Below are positions 58,346 to 64,000 of a stretch of 64,000 nt of DNA, piece by piece. The stretch is from Pachysolen tannophilus NRRL Y-2460 (Eukaryota; Ascomycota; Pichiomycetes; Alaninales; Pachysolenaceae): NCBI GenBank assembly GCA_001661245.1, contig KV454011.1:828956-892955 (forward strand), written 5' to 3'. Under the pieces are notes generated by a model. It saw only the letters and a program-made list of their open reading frames with translations, made no database searches and was not told the DNA's origin. Position 1 is the first letter of the stretch, and the number at the start of each line of letters is the position of its first letter. The position numbers and the translations under genes were made by a program.

Positions 58346-59307
58346 AATTTTTGATGTTTCCCTTTGGAGACAGCAAATGATTAGCACTCTTCGTCATTAT
58401 GTAGTTTTTTGTGCTAGATTATGTAGATTGGGGTACCCTTTTTGCTTGAACACACCAGGCATCAAGTTCTAAGTAAACCATGAGTTACTTAAATATACAA
58501 CCGAAAAAAACTTTATTTCAATTTTAAAGCAAAGCAATATTATCTTCTCATCATTTAAAAGATGTCTACTGGGATAGATTCTGAAAATCTTGATATAAAA
58601 TTCAGGTATAGAAGCGAACTCTTATGTGCAAAACCCCTTTTTTGACACCACGCCCCCTTTTAGATGAAAATAAAAAGATACCATTAGATTAAAGCTATAT
58701 AACATATTTGTTTAAATGCAACATATCACTGGACTTGAGCTACATTATTTGCTATTTTGTTTTTAGCATAAAATAAATGAGGAAAAGATTTGAATGAAAA
58801 ACGAGTAGAAATATCCTTATTTTAAAAAAAAAACTTAATAAGTAAAATACATACATAAATTAATTAAATACTCTCGTATCTTTGTATGAATTTGAGACTA
58901 AACTATCAAATACTTTAAAAAGACAAATTAGTGGTATTTTTCTTTGAATTTTAGTTGTTTTCAATAAAAACAGCAAAAAAAGGGAAATTGGATACAACTT
59001 CTTGATGTCAAAAGAGATGCAAGACCATACAGTATCTCATCTAACTTTTTCTAGATTATACAGAAAAAAAAACAAATTTAAGAGGCTAACACCTTTCAAA
59101 ACTTTTTACAACTTGACATCTGCTTATAAGAATACAATGAAATATCGATTAAGAATGTGATTCAAACTGTATTTACATCATCATTCAAATTTTGATATAT
59201 TACAACCTTAAATACTACAATTTCGTTTTTCTTTTCAAAGTAATATATTTAAAAGCTTTAAAACTACATCTTTATGTAAAAAAAAAAATAACTGATAGAT
59301 CATTATT
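58346..59307. other. Intergenic region between tRNA-Gln and RGP1
   Basis: About 960 bp without a recognisable full gene. A 27-codon open frame starts with ATG at 58562 (MSTGIDSENLDIKF...) and looks like a real N-terminus, but no continuation is seen. Confidence 0.45.
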
Positions 59308-61347
59308 TCAACAATTAACAATATATCCAAAATCTTGTTCGTAATTACTCAATAAAATAAGAGGAATTTTACAATAAAATTCCATTCCGTTATCTAAATG
59401 ATCAACAGCTTTATATAGAGCACCTTTACTATCATTATAGATGTTAACAAACTCATAATTTTTCTCAGATTCTGATGTATCTTCTTCTTTAGTCTTTTGA
59501 GCTTCATCAGTAGAACTTTTATTGCTCAGATCTCTATTCAACAATATAAACTTGAATAAGAGAACGTATTTTACTTCAAGTAAGTTTGTTTTAAATTGAC
59601 CATTTCTAACTTTGTCATTAGGAATAAGCATATCAAAACTTAATTCATCATTCTCGTTAAATGAACTAATAAAAATTTCATTCACATTAGTCTCTAATTC
59701 ATAGTTTGAATTGAGTTCAATTGATGACGTACTTTCATCATCATTTCTGATGTAGTCAGTATCATTGAATTTTTCAACTTTTATAATCTTAGTTATTAAA
59801 CCTGTTATAGGTATCTTGGAGTTTTTCATATTTAAATGAACTTTCAAGATTTCATTGCTAGTCACTATTGATTTAGATAATGATATTGTTGCAATTAATT
59901 CTGCATTTCTTTTCAATATAAAGTTCAATTGTGGTTTGATGGGGATCTGAGAATGAAATTTAATATCATGATCATGAATTATTTCTTTCTTATCGTTATT
60001 ACTTTTATTAAATTCATTAATTTTTTTAGCAATATCTGATGGATTAGTCATAATATTGATTAAATTCTCTCTTACATCTTCTTTTATATCATTTCCAATT
60101 TCACTTAAAAATTGTGTTTCAAATTTTTCTTGAATACCAATCAAATCGTTGTTTTTGTTCATTTCCAGAATGAAATCAATAAATTTTTGTCTTTCTATAA
60201 TATTTAACTTTTGATCTGGATTGCCATTTGAATAATATGAATTTTCTTCTTCAATATTGAATGATGACACACTTATTGTTGAGCTTCTTCTATTATGTGA
60301 TGGTATGTCTTTACCAAGTCTTCTTCTAATAGATCTAAATGTTGCCTTCCTATCTGGACTATTTTTACCCAGGGAATCATTTAAATCAAGAACTTTAACT
60401 TGACACATATAATTCAATTTTGGTTGTAATAAATCAAAAATTGGTTGTTGTCCAAACTGATTAATAAAAGGTTGTATTTCTAAAGGGAAATATAAAGTTT
60501 TATTTACCAATTTATTATTCTCATCAAACATTTGAAAACCAACTACAAGATTATAGACAATTTTCAAACTTGATAAAGAATTATAAGATGGCGGTAAAAA
60601 CTTTGGTAATTGTATGGAGGTATAAAATTCTTTTGTTAAAGAATTAAGGTTTTTAAATGAAATTTCAGAGAATAAGATAGATTGTGTTGAAGAAAATATT
60701 GGAATTATTTTGGACTTCATAGATTCATCATTATTCCTCTTGTGGACATTTGCTCCATCATCATCAGGTATAACTCCAGCACTGAATAACAGACCAAAGC
60801 CTGAGGAAAAAGTGTTCCAATAACCATCATCATCTTTATTATTGAAATCTAAACCATTAATTCCACCCAATTTACCACCTATGACAGTTTTACTTTGAAT
60901 TTCTTTAAAACTCTTTATATCAAAAATTTCATCATTTAAAGTATAATACCCAAATATTTGCGAATAACCCAGCAACAAAGACTCATCTTTTTTATTTTTA
61001 GCACTTTCTTCTTCTTCGTTGATATTTTCTAGTTCCAGAAGAAATAAAGATCTTGTAGTATTGGATAATTGAAAAGAAAGACGTTTACCAATACTCGACC
61101 AACTATTGTCCTCATCATTCCCTTTAGCATTCAAAGTATTATCAGTCAGAACATAATCATTATCAAGGTGCGTGTTGTCCTTGACATTGTCTGCATTAGT
61201 GGGTGCTGGTAATTTCCCAATATATTTAAACCTTAATATTAAAGACAAGTCATTACCATTTCCAGCAAATACAGGATAATTCTCATATATCAACTCAAGC
61301 CTAATGCTCTCATTAATCAATTGGTTGAATATACTGTGCGTTATCAT
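59308..61347 (-). CDS. RGP1: RGP1, subunit of the Ypt6 exchange factor
   Basis: 679-residue partner of Ric1. The Ric1-Rgp1 complex activates the Rab GTPase Ypt6 at the Golgi for endosome-to-Golgi traffic. The N-terminal signature SIRLELIYENYPVFAG is that of the Rgp1 family, and an arrestin-like beta-rich fold is expected. The middle holds YTSIQLPKFLPPSYNS and NLVVGFQMFD; the C-terminal part has LNFILKRNAELIATI. Several acidic, disordered insertions are present. It is divergent from YCF1 with 213 bp between starts, as RGP1 (YDR137W) and YCF1 (YDR135C) are divergent neighbours in S. cerevisiae. Confidence 0.9.
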   Translation of the reverse strand: MITHSIFNQLINESIRLELIYENYPVFAGNGNDLSLILRFKYIGKLPAPTNADNVKDNTHLDNDYVLTDNTLNAKGNDEDNSWSSIGKRLSFQLSNTTRSLFLLELENINEEEESAKNKKDESLLLGYSQIFGYYTLNDEIFDIKSFKEIQSKTVIGGKLGGINGLDFNNKDDDGYWNTFSSGFGLLFSAGVIPDDDGANVHKRNNDESMKSKIIPIFSSTQSILFSEISFKNLNSLTKEFYTSIQLPKFLPPSYNSLSSLKIVYNLVVGFQMFDENNKLVNKTLYFPLEIQPFINQFGQQPIFDLLQPKLNYMCQVKVLDLNDSLGKNSPDRKATFRSIRRRLGKDIPSHNRRSSTISVSSFNIEEENSYYSNGNPDQKLNIIERQKFIDFILEMNKNNDLIGIQEKFETQFLSEIGNDIKEDVRENLINIMTNPSDIAKKINEFNKSNNDKKEIIHDHDIKFHSQIPIKPQLNFILKRNAELIATISLSKSIVTSNEILKVHLNMKNSKIPITGLITKIIKVEKFNDTDYIRNDDESTSSIELNSNYELETNVNEIFISSFNENDELSFDMLIPNDKVRNGQFKTNLLEVKYVLLFKFILLNRDLSNKSSTDEAQKTKEEDTSESEKNYEFVNIYNDSKGALYKAVDHLDNGMEFYCKIPLILLSNYEQDFGYIVNC

Positions 61348-61560
61348 TATTCCTTCTGATTAATTGATCTCTTAACATAGCATTTACTTATTTATTAAAC
61401 ATATTTAATTGTCGAATCAGCCGAAATAAAGAAAAGCTTACAAAAAAAAATAAATCAAAAATTAAAAATTAAAAAAAGAAAATAGCAAAATAACTCAATT
61501 AATTAAACAATAAAGCTATTTAATTATAATATTCAGTTGGAGAACGAGGAAGGAATAGAA

Positions 61561-64000
61561 ATGGATTCTTTTTGTAGAGATAAAGAGGGTCTTGGACCTT
61601 TATCTCCAGTTTATTCAGATTTGACTATATGTTTTATAAATGGAGTATTAATTAATCTGAGTTCTTTATTTTTAATTATATTTGGTACTGGACAGTTTTT
61701 CAGTTTATACAAGAAGAAGAATATAAGATTGAAAGTGGATGATTGGTCATTTAAATTGAAACTATTTATGGTTGTGTTACAAGTTGCTTTTACTGTAGGA
61801 TTGTTGGCTTCGAATCAGCAAAAGGATTTGATCAATCCAATCTTGTCGCTTTTTGCATTACTAATAGGATTAAATTTACATTATATTGAAAGATTTAAGA
61901 CAAATATTCCGAATGGTATCTTATTATTTTACTGGTTGTTCACTGCGATGTTTGGGGTGTTGAAAATAGGGAATTTAACTGTTCGTTCGAAATTTAATAG
62001 TGAATTCATATTTTCGGTATTTATTACAATTAATGGATTTTTTATATTGTTAGTGGAATCTTTAGTTCCACTGAAATATTCTCGTGAAATAGAATTAAAT
62101 CCTTTAGAGACTTCAAATGTGTTTGGTCGTATTTCATTCAGTTGGATGTCACCATTAATGGTAAAAGGTGATAAAAAATTTTTAGTTCAAAACGATTTAC
62201 CGCCATTGCCAAGATTCCTTGAAGCATCTAATGCTTTTGAAACTCTTAAAACCAATTGGAATAAGCAATTAAGTTATACTACAAAGCCTTCATTAGTTAA
62301 TGCAATTGCAAAATCATTTGGAGGACCTTTTGTCATTGCAGGTTTATTCAAAGCAATACAAGATATATTAGCTTTCACACAACCTCAATTGTTAAGATAT
62401 TTGATCAAGTTTGTCAATGATTATAACGAATCCCCTGAAGATGACAGGTTGCCTTTAACTAGAGGTTACATGATTGTATTTGCCATGTTTTTGGTTTCCA
62501 TTGTTCAAAGTGCTTGTTTACACCAATATTTCCAAAGAGCTTTTGATCTTGGGATGAAGATTAAAAGTTCTTTGATTTCAACCATTTATGCAAAATCGTT
62601 GAAACTATCAAATGAAAATAAATTAAGCAATTCCACAGGTGATATTGTAAACTTGATGTCTGTTGATACTCAAAGATTACAGGACCTTGTACAATATTTG
62701 CAAGTACTTTGGTCGGGACCTTTCCAAGTAATATTATGTCTTACATCGTTACATTCATTATTGGGAAATGCAATGTGGATTGGTGTTGCAATAATGATAA
62801 TTATGGTCCCATTGAATGGTGTAATAGCTAAACAACAGAAAAAGTTGCAGAAAATTCAAATGAAAAATAAAGATGAAAGAACAGGAATTGTTTCAGAGAT
62901 TTTAAATAATATTAAATCTTTGAAGTTGTATGGATGGGAAATTCCTTATATGGAAAAATTGACTTATGTTAGGAATGAAAAAGAATTGAAAAATTTGAAA
63001 AAAATGGGTATTTTCCAAGCATTTTCAAATTTTACTTGGAACACAGCTCCTTTCTTAGTTAGTTGTTCTACTTTTGGTGTCTTTGTATTGATAAATAAAG
63101 ATACTCCTCTTTCGACAGACCTTGTTTTCCCGGCTTTATCATTATTCAACTTGTTGTCTTTTCCATTGGCAGTTTTTCCAAATGTTATAACTTCCGTTAT
63201 TGAGGCTCAAGTTGCTGTTTCAAGACTCTCTAAATTTTTCGCTAGTGAAGAATTGCAAAATGATTCAGTTGTGAGATTGCCTCTGGTAAATAAAATTGGT
63301 GAAGAAGCAGTTAAGGTAACCAATGGTGAGTTTTTATGGACAAGACTTCCTTATAAGCCTGCATTATCAAATATAAATTTTGTAGCTAAGAAAGGTGAAT
63401 TGAATTGTATAATTGGAAAAGTTGGTACTGGTAAATCATCTTTTATTCAGGCTATATTAGGTGACCTATACAAGTCAGAGGGTTTGGTTATCACACATGG
63501 TTCCATAGCTTATGTTCCACAAGTACCATGGATCATGAATGGTACAATTAAAGACAATATTCTTTTTGGTTCTCGTTATGATCCAGACTTTTATGCTAAG
63601 ACAATTGCTGCCTGTGCTTTAGAAAAAGATTTGGAAATTTTACCAAAAGGAGATAAAACTCAAGTTGGTGAAAAAGGTATTTCTTTAAGTGGTGGACAAA
63701 AAAGCAGATTATCTTTAGCGAGAGCAGTCTATTCAAGAGCGCTGATATACTTATTTGATGATCCATTAAGTGCTGTTGATGAGCACGTTGGAAAACATTT
63801 AATCAACAATGTTTTTGGACCTAACGGTTTGTTAAGCACTAAATGTAGGATTTTAACTACAAATAATTTGAACGTTTTGAAGTATTCCAACTACATTGCA
63901 ATGTTACAAAATGGTACAATTGTTGAAGAAGGATCTTTCCTGAAAATTATGGAAAATGAAAATTCGTTATTAAACACTTTAATCACTGAATTCAGTAAGC
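61561..64000 (+). CDS. YCF1: Vacuolar glutathione-S-conjugate ABC transporter YCF1 (partial)
   Basis: The first 813 codons of an ABCC/MRP-type transporter that pumps glutathione conjugates, including cadmium bis-glutathionate, into the vacuole; the full protein would be about 1500 residues. The frame opens with MDSFCRDKEGLGPLSPVY and a five-helix N-terminal domain (S. cerevisiae: SPEGFGPISFYGDFTQCF), then the first transmembrane domain with SFSWMSPLM, STGDIVNLMSVD and DERTGIVSEILNNIKSLKLY. Nucleotide-binding domain 1 has Walker A GKVGTGKSS (about residue 620), signature LSGGQ and Walker B LIYLFDDP. The window ends shortly after this domain. No frame break is seen. Confidence 0.95.
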   Translation, partial: MDSFCRDKEGLGPLSPVYSDLTICFINGVLINLSSLFLIIFGTGQFFSLYKKKNIRLKVDDWSFKLKLFMVVLQVAFTVGLLASNQQKDLINPILSLFALLIGLNLHYIERFKTNIPNGILLFYWLFTAMFGVLKIGNLTVRSKFNSEFIFSVFITINGFFILLVESLVPLKYSREIELNPLETSNVFGRISFSWMSPLMVKGDKKFLVQNDLPPLPRFLEASNAFETLKTNWNKQLSYTTKPSLVNAIAKSFGGPFVIAGLFKAIQDILAFTQPQLLRYLIKFVNDYNESPEDDRLPLTRGYMIVFAMFLVSIVQSACLHQYFQRAFDLGMKIKSSLISTIYAKSLKLSNENKLSNSTGDIVNLMSVDTQRLQDLVQYLQVLWSGPFQVILCLTSLHSLLGNAMWIGVAIMIIMVPLNGVIAKQQKKLQKIQMKNKDERTGIVSEILNNIKSLKLYGWEIPYMEKLTYVRNEKELKNLKKMGIFQAFSNFTWNTAPFLVSCSTFGVFVLINKDTPLSTDLVFPALSLFNLLSFPLAVFPNVITSVIEAQVAVSRLSKFFASEELQNDSVVRLPLVNKIGEEAVKVTNGEFLWTRLPYKPALSNINFVAKKGELNCIIGKVGTGKSSFIQAILGDLYKSEGLVITHGSIAYVPQVPWIMNGTIKDNILFGSRYDPDFYAKTIAACALEKDLEILPKGDKTQVGEKGISLSGGQKSRLSLARAVYSRALIYLFDDPLSAVDEHVGKHLINNVFGPNGLLSTKCRILTTNNLNVLKYSNYIAMLQNGTIVEEGSFLKIMENENSLLNTLITEFSK

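Overview
This is AT-rich nuclear DNA of a budding yeast (Saccharomycotina). Genes are dense and mostly intronless. Four genes carry one short intron close to the ATG, with GTAAGT donors and TACTAAC-like branch sites. Most proteins look most like Saccharomyces cerevisiae orthologues, but four kinds of gene here are absent from or unusual in S. cerevisiae: a betaine-lipid synthase (BTA1), a THYN1-type EVE protein, a UBASH3-type histidine phosphatase, and a tandem pair of alcohol-acetyltransferase-like genes. CTG codons fall on hydrophobic or Leu positions in NGG1, OGG1 and ACF2, so standard decoding is likely. A non-WGD yeast of the Phaffomycetales/Wickerhamomyces type or a basal Saccharomycetales lineage would fit, but the species is not determined.

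Layout. 0.3-0.4 kb: a solitary 5S rRNA gene. 1-3.5 kb: two divergent 252-residue short-chain reductases with Yap1-type sites in the shared promoter. 4.4-6.8 kb: SRP14 and UBX3, convergent as in S. cerevisiae. 7.5-9.7 kb: BTA1 with two CACGTG palindromes upstream. 10.9 kb: a truncated tRNA-Asn. 11-15.4 kb: two acetyltransferase paralogues.

16.7-40.8 kb: a block of HMO1, RSM24, NGG1, CSN9/CSN7-like, SDH4, OGG1, SAS4-like, CDC1, SEC10, SCC2, PUS5, NVJ3-like, PLP1, an ATC1-position gene and RPS31. It interleaves genes that S. cerevisiae splits between the duplicated YDR174-YDR185 and YLR164-YLR168 segments, so it looks like the unduplicated ancestral order. 41.2-47.4 kb: CYC3, a mitochondrial membrane protein, ERF2, a YMR090W-like gene without a visible ATG, and an EVE protein. 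47.7-53.3 kb: UPS2 (also a member of the duplicated block), then SPE4, RMP1 and ACF2 (YLR146C-YLR144C order). 53.5-55.3 kb: an AHP1-like peroxiredoxin and an aldo-keto reductase. 55.6-55.9 kb: a 317-base assembly gap beside a CT microsatellite. 56.2-64 kb: a histidine phosphatase, tRNA-Gln(TTG), and the divergent pair RGP1 and YCF1; YCF1 runs off the window.

I found no transposon, LTR element, virus-like element, CRISPR array or gene cluster that clearly forms a new system. The points most worth checking are the merged ancestral block, the phosphate-type sites at BTA1, the start-less YMR090W-like gene, the solitary 5S gene, the tRNA-Asn fragment and the promoter motifs at RPS31 and the reductase pair. 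Gene names from S. cerevisiae and its gene order are recalled knowledge; no database search was run.
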